Shown here in pieces: positions 1 to 5,280 of a DNA stretch of 5,280 nucleotides. The position numbers and the translations under genes are program-made. Source of the stretch: Candidatus Gallibacteroides avistercoris (GTDB lineage: Bacteria; Bacteroidota; Bacteroidia; Bacteroidales; CHK158-818); NCBI GenBank assembly GCA_018714665.1, contig DVNA01000162.1, positions 1 to 5,280 of the forward strand, read 5' to 3'. The notes under the pieces are model-generated. The model saw only the letters and a list, made by a program, of their open reading frames with translations, ran no database searches and was not told where the DNA came from. Position 1 is the first letter of the stretch, and each line of letters opens with the position of its first letter.

Positions 1-336
1 ATAGATTTTCCGTACACTCTCCGGGTCCGGGGCCAAGGCGTGCAAGTCATCGTAATTTCGATCATCCATGGCCAGAATCATATCAAATCGCTCGAAATCA
101 GAACTCTTTATCTGACGAGAACGATGAGTCAATTCATATCCCCGTCTGCTGGCGTGCATCCGCATACGAGGGTCCGGCAAGTCTCCGGAGTGCCCGCCGT
201 AGGTACCGGCCGAATCCAACTCGACAAACCGCAAACCGGAATCTGCATCCACTATCCGCTGCATAACCGCCTGCGCAGCGGGAGAACGGCAAATATTTCC
301 CAAACAGACAAACAACAACTTTTTCTTTTCTTCCAT
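1..336 (-). CDS. Low-molecular-weight protein tyrosine phosphatase, N-terminal part (cut by window edge)
   Basis: The 112 visible codons run off the left edge without a stop. They begin MEEKKKLLFVCLGNICRSP, which contains the family's P-loop C-x5-R-S-P: nucleophile Cys11, Arg17, Ser18 and Pro19. Other family landmarks follow: DSAGT at 41-45, GYELTHRSRQI at 66-76 and MDDRNYDDL at 90-98. The general-acid motif (Asp-Pro-aromatic) lies near the C-terminus in this family and would be beyond the window, so catalytic completeness cannot be judged. The family hydrolyses phosphotyrosine in the cytoplasm. In bacteria such enzymes often oppose tyrosine kinases that control polysaccharide export, but no kinase or polysaccharide gene is visible here. 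The ATG at 336 is the only reasonable start because the catalytic loop begins ten residues later. An AAGGAG (positions 339-344) sits only 2 nt upstream, closer than ideal. The gene follows rpmA on the same strand beyond a terminator-like hairpin. Confidence 0.93.
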   Translation of the reverse strand, partial: MEEKKKLLFVCLGNICRSPAAQAVMQRIVDADSGLRFVELDSAGTYGGHSGDLPDPRMRMHASRRGYELTHRSRQIKSSDFERFDMILAMDDRNYDDLHALAPDPESVRKIY

Positions 337-358
337 CTCTCCTTCGTTACAATATGAC

Positions 359-395
359 AAAACAGAGCCGGATAAGTATCTCTTATCCGGCTCTG
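359..395 (-). terminator. Rho-independent-type terminator after rpmA
   Basis: A perfect 14-bp stem (363-376 paired with 382-395, stem sequence CAGAGCCGGATAAG) encloses a 5-nt loop. Read on the minus strand it is followed at once by TTTT (359-362). No comparable T-run follows on the plus strand. It lies 48 nt beyond the rpmA stop and should end rplU-rpmA transcripts. Its end is only 22 nt before the phosphatase start codon. Confidence 0.85.
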
Positions 396-412
396 CCGTA
401 TGATTCAATCCA

Positions 413-430
413 TGCGAAAGAATTTTCGCA
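413..430 (-). other. Small 7-bp hairpin in the rpmA 3' UTR
   Basis: TGCGAAA and TTTCGCA form a perfect 7-bp inverted repeat around a 4-nt loop, 13 nt after the rpmA stop and upstream of the main terminator. On the minus strand no T-run follows, so it is unlikely to terminate alone. It could be a 3'-end stabilising or processing structure. A role is inference only. Confidence 0.4.
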
Positions 431-443
431 CTTTTGTACTCCA

Positions 444-704
444 TTAGTTATTAACCGGTTCTACCGAAACAAATGAACGATTGTCTTTCTTTTTACGAAA
501 TACTACCGTACCATCGATTAAGGCAAACAAGGTATGGTCTTTTCCGATACCTACGTTTTCTCCCGGATGATGAACCGTTCCTCTCTGACGAACAATGATA
601 TTTCCGGCTTTGGCAAATTGACCGCCGAATACTTTAACGCCTAATCGCTTACTTTCCGATTCGCGTCCGTTCTTAGAACTACCGACACCTTTCTTATGAG
701 CCAT
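444..704 (-). CDS. rpmA: 50S ribosomal protein L27
   Basis: This 86-residue protein is bL27 of the large ribosomal subunit, whose N-terminal tail reaches the peptidyl-transferase centre and helps place tRNA. It begins MAHKKGVGSSKNGRESESKR and carries the family signature G-x-[LIVM]2-x-R-Q-R-G at residues 34-42, followed by HPGENVGIGKDHTLFAL. Length is normal for the family. The N-terminus begins directly with the conserved AHKKG, without the short cleavable extension known from Firmicutes and some phages. It is 19 nt downstream of rplU; the AT-rich gap has no Shine-Dalgarno sequence. The two genes are surely co-transcribed, and a strong hairpin follows. The obg GTPase gene that often follows rpmA in other phyla is not here; a phosphatase gene occupies that place. 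Confidence 0.98.
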   Translation of the reverse strand: MAHKKGVGSSKNGRESESKRLGVKVFGGQFAKAGNIIVRQRGTVHHPGENVGIGKDHTLFALIDGTVVFRKKKDNRSFVSVEPVNN

Positions 705-723
705 TTTGTTTTGTTTTTAGAGA

Positions 724-1035
724 TTAAGCTACTACTTCTTTAATTAACACTTCTGTGAAATTCTGACGGTGGCCGTTACGTTTTCTGTATCCTTTTCTTC
801 TTTTTTTCTTGAAAACGATTACTTTTTCACCACGTACATGCGACAATACTTCGCAAACCACTTTGGCTCCTTCAATTACCGGAGCTCCGACTTTCACTTC
901 GCCGTCTTTGTCAGACAACAACACTTTATCGAACTCAACAGCTGCGCCACGCTCTGCTGCAAGACGATGAACAAACAATTTCTTTCCGGCTTCTGCCTTG
1001 AACTGTTGTCCTTGAATTTCTACAATTACGTACAT
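724..1035 (-). CDS. rplU: 50S ribosomal protein L21
   Basis: The 103-residue product is bL21, an rRNA-binding protein of the large subunit. It opens MYVIVEIQGQQFKAEAGKKL, and the basic C-terminal section KKKRRKGYRKRNGHRQNFTEVLI (about residues 76-98) fits the L21 signature, including the G-H-R-Q-x-x-T part at 88-94. Length matches the usual 100-105. The ATG at 1035 gives the conserved N-terminus directly. Its leader ends in an A-rich run without a Shine-Dalgarno sequence, which is usual for Bacteroidota. It is the first gene of the rplU-rpmA unit, and a good promoter lies about 80 nt upstream. The roughly 75-nt leader could hold autoregulatory structure, but only weak pairing is visible by eye. 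Confidence 0.98.
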   Translation of the reverse strand: MYVIVEIQGQQFKAEAGKKLFVHRLAAERGAAVEFDKVLLSDKDGEVKVGAPVIEGAKVVCEVLSHVRGEKVIVFKKKRRKGYRKRNGHRQNFTEVLIKEVVA

Positions 1036-1117
1036 CTGTTTTTTTTATTCATTACAGGTTACCTTCGCCGGGTGGAATGAAACATTCGCTTATTGTACCC
1101 GAAACGAAATCAGGGCA

Positions 1118-1149
1118 CAAAATTAATACAATGTTTTTTCTTACACAAC
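1118..1149 (-). promoter_or_regulatory. Bacteroidota-type promoter for rplU-rpmA
   Basis: On the minus strand TAATTTTG (1118-1125) matches the Bacteroidota -7 consensus TAnnTTTG exactly. GTTG (1146-1149) matches the -33 TTTG at three of four bases, with a 20-bp spacer as expected. Transcription would start near 1111, giving a leader of about 75 nt before rplU. Confidence 0.75.
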
Positions 1150-1167
1150 TATTCGGATGTTTTTTCT
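1131..1167. repeat. 11-bp direct repeat across the rplU promoter
   Basis: ATGTTTTTTCT occurs exactly at 1131-1141 and again at 1157-1167, a 26-bp offset. One copy sits in the spacer between the rplU -33 and -7 elements and the other just upstream of -33. The repeats are A/T-rich, so chance is possible. A paired protein-binding site or UP-like A-tract is an alternative. Confidence 0.5.
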
Positions 1168-1192
1168 GTCAAAAACTATCCAAAAGCAGAGA

Positions 1193-1241
1193 GTCTCCCC
1201 CAAAAGAGATAATTGATTGTCTAAACAATTATTATGGAGAC
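1193..1241. repeat. Nested inverted repeats upstream of the porin promoter
   Basis: GTCTCC (1193-1198) is the reverse complement of GGAGAC (1236-1241). Inside lies TAATTG (1210-1215) matched by CAATTA (1226-1231). The arms are short (6 bp each), but they are nested and immediately precede the larger palindrome at 1247-1282. They lie outside the predicted transcripts of both flanking genes, so if functional they would act as DNA sites. Confidence 0.35.
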
Positions 1242-1246
1242 AATTT

Positions 1247-1282
1247 TAAATATAATTATTTTTCTTGCAATAATTATATTTA
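1247..1282. repeat. Perfect 14-bp inverted repeat over the porin promoter; operator candidate
   Basis: The left arm (1247-1260, TAAATATAATTATT) is the exact reverse complement of the right arm (1269-1282). An 8-nt loop separates them, and two more pairs follow beyond one mismatch. The loop contains the CTTG of the porin promoter's -33 element, and the right arm fills most of the spacer towards -7. This geometry would suit a dimeric regulator that blocks RNA polymerase. The arms are entirely A/T, which weakens the argument because palindromes arise more easily in such DNA. Confidence 0.6.
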
Positions 1283-1294
1283 CAACTATCTTTG
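1264..1294 (+). promoter_or_regulatory. Bacteroidota-type promoter for the FadL-family porin gene
   Basis: TATCTTTG (1287-1294) is an exact TAnnTTTG -7 element. CTTG (1264-1267) gives the -33 element with a 19-bp spacer. Start of transcription would be near 1300, giving a leader of about 68 nt before the ATG at 1369. The promoter lies inside the upstream in-frame extension of the porin reading frame, which argues that the extension is not translated. Confidence 0.75.
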
Positions 1295-1304
1295 CCGCGT
1301 TTTC

Positions 1305-1345
1305 AAGGAGGGGGATTTTCATAGACAGAGACAATCTCCTGCCTT
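1305..1345 (+). promoter_or_regulatory. Hairpin in the porin mRNA leader
   Basis: AAGGAGGGGGATT (1305-1317) can pair with AATCTCCTGCCTT (1333-1345): 12 of 13 positions pair, counting two G-U wobbles, around a 15-nt loop. It starts only a few bases after the predicted transcription start and ends 23 nt before the start codon. The 5' arm contains AAGGAGG, a strong anti-SD-complementary sequence, yet no start codon lies at a usable distance from it. It may protect the mRNA 5' end or be a regulatory structure. Confidence 0.5.
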
Positions 1346-1368
1346 ATTTATTTATCAAAATAACATAT

Positions 1369-2673
1369 ATGAAAAGATTATCAGCTGCATTCATCGCACT
1401 AACCTTTTCGGCTTCACTCTTGGCCGAAGGGTACCAGGTAAACCTGCAAAGCACCAAACAAACAGCCATGGGACACGTAGGGGCCGCATTAAAACTGGGG
1501 GCCGAAAGTATCCATTTCAACCCCGCCGGCATGGTCTTCATGGAAAACAGCATCGACCTCTCTGCCGGAGCCTCTTTTACCTATCCCATAGCCACGTTCA
1601 CCAGCAACGGCGTTAAATCCGAAACCAACAATCCGGTCAGTACGCCGTTCTTTGCATACGCAGGTTTCAAAATCTACGACAACCTGGCTGCCGGTATCGG
1701 GATAAACTCCCCTTACGGGAGTACCCTCAAATGGGGGAAAAATTGGGTAGGAGCAGACGTGATTCAGGACATCGCGCTCCAATCGTTCAACATACAACCT
1801 ACCTTAGCATACAAGGTATGTGACAAACTGAGCATCGGAGCCGGCATGATGATTGCATTCGGCAACGTAGAGCTCTCCCGGGCCATGCTGCCTGCCGGGA
1901 CGCTTACGGCCATGGGAATGGGCCCCGAATATGCCGATGTCATTCCCGTATCGGCCACCCTTACCGGAAATTCCAAAATCAGTTTAGGATACAACCTCGG
2001 CGTTCTGTACGACCTGACCGAACGAATCTCTTTGGGTGCCTCTTTCCGCTCATGCGTTCGGATGAAGGTCGAAGAGGGGACTGCCCGTCTCGATTATGCC
2101 AGCGACGCCATCAAATCGATCATCCAAGCCCTGCCAACTTTCCCACAACTGGATCAGGGTACTTTCTCCGCCGAGATGCCCATGCCGGCCAACCTGAACA
2201 TCGGTGTATCATACCAGGCCACCGACCGGCTGTTACTTTCGGCAGAAGCACAGACTGTTTTCTGGAAAGCATACGACAAACTGGACATCAACTTTTCTCA
2301 GAACGTGTTGAACGGATATAGTCTCAGCGCCCGGAAAGATTACAAGAACGTGGCTGCCTATCGCATTGGAGGCGAATATAACCTGACCGAACGTTTCGAT
2401 CTGCGGGCAGGGCTCTACTACGACCAATCTCCCATCCGCAAGGAGCTGTATAACCCCGAGACTCCGGGTATGGACAAGATAGGTATTTCAACCGGATTCA
2501 GCTTCCGCCCCGTACAAAACCTCTCTGTCGATTTTGCCCTTCTCTATATACAAGGCATCAGCCGCGAGGGAGAATACACCTATACCAACGGGTTGGGACA
2601 ACCGGCCCAGCTGAACGGACGTTACACCAACATAGCCTTCTCCCCCTCGCTGGGACTATCGTATAAATACTAA
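1369..2673 (+). CDS. OmpP1/FadL/TodX-family outer-membrane transport protein
   Basis: This is a 434-residue outer-membrane beta-barrel of the FadL family (PF03349), which lets hydrophobic molecules such as long-chain fatty acids or aromatics cross the outer membrane. Bacteroidota members are often labelled 'hemin receptor', without strong proof. Residues 1-19 (MKRLSAAFIALTFSASLLA) form a signal peptide. The mature part starts EGYQVNLQSTKQTAMGHVGAA and has the family's NPAG at 51-54. Further family-like blocks are GINSPYGSTLKW (111-122), MPMPANLNIGVSYQ (270-283), YRIGGEYNLTERFDLRAGLYYDQSP (331-355) and MDKIGISTGFSFRP (368-381). The chain ends in an aromatic residue (LSYKY), as barrel proteins do. 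The frame is open back to an ATG at 1234, but ATG 1369 places the signal peptide at the N-terminus and the promoter lies within the extension. It is a single-gene unit, convergent with ackA. The true substrate cannot be read from sequence. Confidence 0.93.
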   Translation: MKRLSAAFIALTFSASLLAEGYQVNLQSTKQTAMGHVGAALKLGAESIHFNPAGMVFMENSIDLSAGASFTYPIATFTSNGVKSETNNPVSTPFFAYAGFKIYDNLAAGIGINSPYGSTLKWGKNWVGADVIQDIALQSFNIQPTLAYKVCDKLSIGAGMMIAFGNVELSRAMLPAGTLTAMGMGPEYADVIPVSATLTGNSKISLGYNLGVLYDLTERISLGASFRSCVRMKVEEGTARLDYASDAIKSIIQALPTFPQLDQGTFSAEMPMPANLNIGVSYQATDRLLLSAEAQTVFWKAYDKLDINFSQNVLNGYSLSARKDYKNVAAYRIGGEYNLTERFDLRAGLYYDQSPIRKELYNPETPGMDKIGISTGFSFRPVQNLSVDFALLYIQGISREGEYTYTNGLGQPAQLNGRYTNIAFSPSLGLSYKY

Positions 2674-2700
2674 TCCTTTCTTCTTTAAATTTTTAGACGA

Positions 2701-2738
2701 CAAAAGGGATGTTTCCTATTCAGGATACAGTCCTTTTG
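2701..2738 (+). other. Long imperfect hairpin downstream of the porin gene
   Basis: CAAAAGGGATGTTTCCT (2701-2717) pairs with AGGATACAGTCCTTTTG (2722-2738) around the tetraloop ATTC: 15 of 17 positions pair (one G-U), with two single mismatches. It starts 28 nt after the porin stop. No good T-run follows directly on either strand, so it is a weak terminator by itself. It could stabilise the 3' end of the porin mRNA or be a small interspersed palindrome. I cannot test for other copies in the genome. Confidence 0.5.
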
Positions 2739-2780
2739 CTTTCTCGGACAGACCTCTTTTGCCTCTCTTTTTAATAAACG

Positions 2781-2819
2781 AAAAAAGGGGAGATACCTTG
2801 GACGGCTCCTCCCCTTTTT
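2781..2819. terminator. Bidirectional terminator between the porin gene and ackA
   Basis: AAAAAGGGGAG (2782-2792) and CTCCCCTTTTT (2809-2819) form a perfect 11-bp stem with a 16-nt loop. The plus strand reads into TTTTT (2815-2819). The minus strand reads into TTTTTT (2781-2786). It sits between convergent genes, 107 nt after the porin stop and 23 nt after the ackA stop, so it can end transcription from both sides. Confidence 0.85.
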
Positions 2820-2842
2820 CCCCTTAATATCTAATTGCGTAC

Positions 2843-4042
2843 TTATTTTTGCAACAACGCCTGTGTATCGGAAGCAATCATCAGCTCTTCGTCCGTGGGA
2901 ATCACCACCACTTTTACCTGGGAGTCAGGAGCAGACAGATCGGCCTCCTTACCACGCAGCCCATCGTTCAGTTTTTCATCGATCTTCACGCCCATAAATG
3001 CCAACGGACGGCAAACAGCTTCACGGGTAGCAAACTGGTTTTCACCCACACCGCCGGTAAAGACAATAATATCTACGCCTCCCAGTGCAGCGGCATAAGC
3101 ACCGATGTATTTACGGATACGGTAGTTATACATATCCAGCGCCAAAATAGCACGTTTATCGCCACGGGCCACAGCGGCTTCTATTTCACGCATATCCGAG
3201 CTGATACCCGATACACCCAAAACGCCGCTTTGTTTGTTCACCAACGTGGAGATGCCTTTTGAGTCGAGCCCCTCTTTATCCATAATAAAAGACAATGCGC
3301 CAGCATCCACATCCCCACTACGGGTACCCATGAGCAGTCCCTCTACCGGGGTAAATCCCATGGAGGTATCGACTGATTTTCCATCTTTGATGGCAGCGAT
3401 GGAACCGCCGTTTCCTATGTGGCAAGTGATGATGCGTTGTTTTTCATACGGAACGCCCAAAAATTCGCAAGCCCGGCGCGACACATACCGATGGCTCGTA
3501 CCGTGGAACCCGTACCGGCGAACGGCATATTTTTCGTACAAATCATACGGAAGACCGTACATATAGGCATAGGCCGGCATCGTCTGATGGAAGGCCGTAT
3601 CGAACACAGCCACCTGAGGTACGTCGGGAAGGATAGCCGATATGGCGTTGATTCCTTTCAGGTTGGCAGGATTATGTAACGGAGCCAAATCGTTGCAGGC
3701 AACAATCATATCAATAACGCTCTTGTTGATCAATACCGACTCGCTGAATTTTTCTCCTCCGTGTACTACCCGGTGTCCAACAGCATCGATTTCCGTCAGA
3801 GACCGAATGGCCCCGTACTCGGGATTGGTCAACGCATTCAGGATAAATGCGATACCGGCAGCATGCTCGTGAATCTCTTTTTCTAAGATTTTTTTCTCTC
3901 CGTTGGGCAGGGTCAGTTTCAGGAAAGAATCCTGCATCCCTATTTTTTCTATTCCCCCCTGAGCCAACACCCGAGCCGTTTCCGTCTCAAACAGTTTATA
4001 TTTGATGGAAGAGCTTCCACAATTCAGAACCAATACTTTCAT
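2843..4042 (-). CDS. ackA: Acetate kinase
   Basis: The 399-residue cytoplasmic enzyme transfers phosphate between acetyl phosphate and ADP, giving acetate and ATP; it is the substrate-level phosphorylation step of acetate fermentation. It is full length and belongs to the ASKHA fold. The N-terminal signature VLVLNCGSSSIKYKLFE includes Asn7. Residues matching the Methanosarcina thermophila catalytic set fall at the same numbers: Arg91 (GHRVVHGGEKF), His123, Asp148 (FDTAFH), His180 (RYGFHGTSHRYVS) and Arg241 (MGTRSGDVDAG). Nucleotide-binding segments CHIGNGGSIAA (208-218) and FTGGVGENQFATRE (328-341) are present, as is the metal-linked Glu in IPTDEEL (381-387). The ATG at 4042 gives the conserved start. 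It lies 14 nt after the pta stop in the same operon, with no SD in the gap, and ends at a bidirectional terminator. Confidence 0.98.
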   Translation of the reverse strand: MKVLVLNCGSSSIKYKLFETETARVLAQGGIEKIGMQDSFLKLTLPNGEKKILEKEIHEHAAGIAFILNALTNPEYGAIRSLTEIDAVGHRVVHGGEKFSESVLINKSVIDMIVACNDLAPLHNPANLKGINAISAILPDVPQVAVFDTAFHQTMPAYAYMYGLPYDLYEKYAVRRYGFHGTSHRYVSRRACEFLGVPYEKQRIITCHIGNGGSIAAIKDGKSVDTSMGFTPVEGLLMGTRSGDVDAGALSFIMDKEGLDSKGISTLVNKQSGVLGVSGISSDMREIEAAVARGDKRAILALDMYNYRIRKYIGAYAAALGGVDIIVFTGGVGENQFATREAVCRPLAFMGVKIDEKLNDGLRGKEADLSAPDSQVKVVVIPTDEELMIASDTQALLQK

Positions 4043-4056
4043 ATAGATACACTTTA

Positions 4057-5073
4057 TTATTGTTGAGATTTTTTGGCAGCTATCGCTTGGTTGGCGGCTA
4101 TTGCTACCATTTTATATACATCATCGACCGAACATCCGCGCGACAGGTCGTTTACCGGTGCGGCTATTCCCTGCAAAATCGGGCCGATGGCTTCGGCACC
4201 GGCCAAACGCTGAACCAGTTTGTAGGCGATATTTCCCGTTTCGAGGGTGGGGAAGACCAAAACGTTTGCCTTTCCGGCCACTTCGCTTCCGGGGGCTTTC
4301 GACGAGGCTACCGAAGGCACCAGAGCAGCATCGGCCTGCAACTCGCCGTCAATCTGCAAACTCGGATCCATCTCACGAGCCAATTGAGTTGCCTTTACCA
4401 CTTTATCCACCATTTCGTGTTTGGCACTGCCTTTGGTTGAGAAGCTCAACATGGCAATACGAGGCTCGAAACCTCCCAAGGCGCGGGCGGTTTGTCCGGT
4501 AGAAACGGCTATCTGAGCCAGCTCTTCCGCTGTGGGATTAGGCAATACGGCACAATCGGCAAAAACCATCACACCATTTTCTCCGTACGCCTTATTGGGC
4601 ATAAACATCAAAAATGCTCCGGAGACAACCTGAATGCCGGGAGCGGTTTTTATAATCTGAAACGCTGGACGCAAAACATTTCCCGTCGTATTCTTGGCCC
4701 CGGCAATTTCTCCGTCTGCATCGCCGTTCTTAATCATCAAACAGGCCAGGAACAAAGGATCTTCTCCCAATTTGGTTGCTTGCTCCAACGTCATTCCCTT
4801 GCTTTTACGCAAATTCCATAACAATTCGGCATAGAGAGCTTTCTTTTCATGGTTCTTCGGATCTACCAACGTGGCCCGGGAGATATTTCCCAACCCGTGC
4901 TGGCGGGCCAGAGCCATTATTTCATCGGGATTACCGAGCAAGACAATATCGGCTACTCCGTCCGCTATCAGGCGGTCTGCCGCCTGTATTGTCCGTTCTT
5001 CCGTTCCTTCGGGCAGAACGATACGCTGTTTATTTGCTTGTGCGCGCGACACAATTTGCTTTATTAAATCCAT
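4057..5073 (-). CDS. pta: Phosphate acetyltransferase (short, single-domain type)
   Basis: The 338-residue enzyme interconverts acetyl-CoA plus phosphate and acetyl phosphate plus CoA, feeding AckA encoded just downstream. It is the short form made only of the PTA_PTB domain, about the size of the M. thermophila enzyme. The extra N-terminal CobB-like and DRTGG domains of the long enterobacterial Pta are absent. Recognisable blocks are RIVLPEGTEERTIQAAD (17-33), DADGEIAGAKNTTGNVLRP (118-136), VFADCAVLPNPTAEELA (170-186), MLSFSTKGS (208-216) and the active-site segment PVNDLSRGCSVDD (306-318). In that segment Ser311, Arg312 and Asp317 or 318 correspond to the known Ser/Arg/Asp residues. The ATG at 5073 starts MDLIKQIVSRAQ, the usual family start. 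An in-frame ATG at 5160 would add 29 residues, but the predicted -7 promoter element lies inside that stretch. Pta ends in tandem TAA codons. Confidence 0.97.
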   Translation of the reverse strand: MDLIKQIVSRAQANKQRIVLPEGTEERTIQAADRLIADGVADIVLLGNPDEIMALARQHGLGNISRATLVDPKNHEKKALYAELLWNLRKSKGMTLEQATKLGEDPLFLACLMIKNGDADGEIAGAKNTTGNVLRPAFQIIKTAPGIQVVSGAFLMFMPNKAYGENGVMVFADCAVLPNPTAEELAQIAVSTGQTARALGGFEPRIAMLSFSTKGSAKHEMVDKVVKATQLAREMDPSLQIDGELQADAALVPSVASSKAPGSEVAGKANVLVFPTLETGNIAYKLVQRLAGAEAIGPILQGIAAPVNDLSRGCSVDDVYKMVAIAANQAIAAKKSQQ

Positions 5074-5124
5074 AGTTATATCGGATATTTTAGGTGTTTT
5101 CGACGTTACAACATGAAATCTTCG

Positions 5125-5132
5125 CAAAAATA
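5125..5132 (-). promoter_or_regulatory. Probable -7 element of the pta-ackA promoter
   Basis: On the minus strand TATTTTTG matches TAnnTTTG exactly and would start transcription near 5118, giving a leader of about 45 nt. The -33 element is poor: no TTTG lies 19-20 bp upstream, and the nearest candidate (ATTG, 5158-5161) is 25 bp away. The call rests on the -7 match and position, so an activator-dependent or alternative promoter is possible. Confidence 0.5.
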
Positions 5133-5140
5133 GAAATAAA

Positions 5141-5160
5141 TTGCCATATAGAGATAGCAA
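5141..5160. repeat. Short inverted repeat in the -33 region of pta
   Basis: TTGCCAT (5141-5147) and ATAGCAA (5154-5160) form an inverted repeat with six of seven matches around a 6-bp centre. It lies just upstream of the pta -7 element, in place of a recognisable -33 box, where a regulator could bind. The arms are short, so chance is a real possibility. Confidence 0.35.
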
Positions 5161-5280
5161 TTCGGTATAATTTTATCCTTTAGGAAATATTTTTTCATTT
5201 CACTATCGAGCGAGTTCTTAATTCTATCCACAATATATACTGAATCTAAATTACAGTACAGAAAGCCTTTTTTAAAAGTC
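5161..5280. other. AT-rich non-coding DNA upstream of pta
   Basis: No convincing gene is visible on either strand in the last 120 bases. A minus-strand frame of 30 codons (5198 down to 5106) has no recognisable features and overlaps the pta promoter. The next gene must begin beyond the window. Confidence 0.6.

Noticed and set aside
40..357. 105-codon plus-strand frame opposite the phosphatase
   Set aside because: It is antisense to a clearly recognisable phosphatase and runs through its catalytic loop. The product has no protein-like features.
1036..1111. Possible ribosomal-protein autoregulatory leader structure before rplU
   Set aside because: Only short broken pairing (CATT with AATG, CACC with GGT) is visible. 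That is not enough to call a structured leader without comparative evidence.
1234..1368. 45-codon in-frame N-terminal extension of the porin (ATG at 1234), with a hydrophobic look
   Set aside because: It contains the exact -7 promoter element and the AT-rich palindrome, whose translation is hydrophobic by composition. The ATG at 1369 directly yields a normal signal peptide.
1077..1616. 179-codon plus-strand reading frame across the intergenic region into the porin gene
   Set aside because: Its second half is the porin gene in another frame, and its first half is promoter DNA. The translation has low-complexity, unnatural composition and no recognisable domain.
4101..4502. Long plus-strand frames opposite pta and ackA
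   Set aside because: These are antisense shadows of two highly conserved enzymes, rich in Arg, Pro and His as expected for such frames.
5074..5160. 29-codon in-frame extension of pta starting at 5160
   Set aside because: Family members start at MDLIKQI-like sequence. The extension resembles no domain and overlaps the predicted -7 element.
5106..5198. 30-codon minus-strand small frame upstream of pta, considered as a leader peptide
   Set aside because: It overlaps the predicted -7 element, so it would not be on the pta transcript. It has no SD, no repeated regulatory codons and an AT-driven composition.

Overview
The window looks like ordinary chromosomal DNA from a member of the Bacteroidota, most likely the order Bacteroidales. 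Three things suggest this. Upstream of three transcription units there are exact matches to the Bacteroidota -7 element TAnnTTTG. Most start codons follow AT-rich leaders without a Shine-Dalgarno sequence. The proteins (an OmpP1/FadL-type porin, a short single-domain Pta, and L21/L27) are of the kind found in that group. Genus cannot be decided by reading alone.

Layout from left to right. Positions 1-336 (minus) hold the N-terminal 112 codons of a low-molecular-weight protein tyrosine phosphatase, cut by the window edge. Positions 359-395 hold a strong minus-strand terminator-like hairpin. Positions 444-1035 (minus) hold the ribosomal pair rplU-rpmA. Positions 1036-1368 are a divergent intergenic region with a minus promoter for rplU and a plus promoter for the next gene, along with several palindromes. 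Positions 1369-2673 (plus) encode a 434-residue FadL/OmpP1-family outer-membrane porin. Positions 2674-2842 separate two convergent genes and contain a long hairpin and a bidirectional terminator. Positions 2843-5073 (minus) are the pta-ackA operon. Positions 5074-5280 are the pta leader and upstream DNA, with no other gene visible.

How the genes work together. Pta and AckA form the acetate fermentation branch: acetyl-CoA goes to acetyl phosphate and then to acetate, yielding ATP. L21 and L27 are large-subunit ribosomal proteins. The porin probably imports hydrophobic compounds. The phosphatase lies directly downstream of rpmA on the same strand, with no room for its own promoter after the intervening terminator, so it may depend on read-through.

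I found no mobile element, CRISPR array, tRNA, rRNA or novel multi-gene system. The observations worth a second look are regulatory: a perfect 14-bp inverted repeat with the porin promoter's -33 element in its loop, a leader hairpin that buries an unused anti-SD-complementary stretch, and the terminator between rpmA and the phosphatase.
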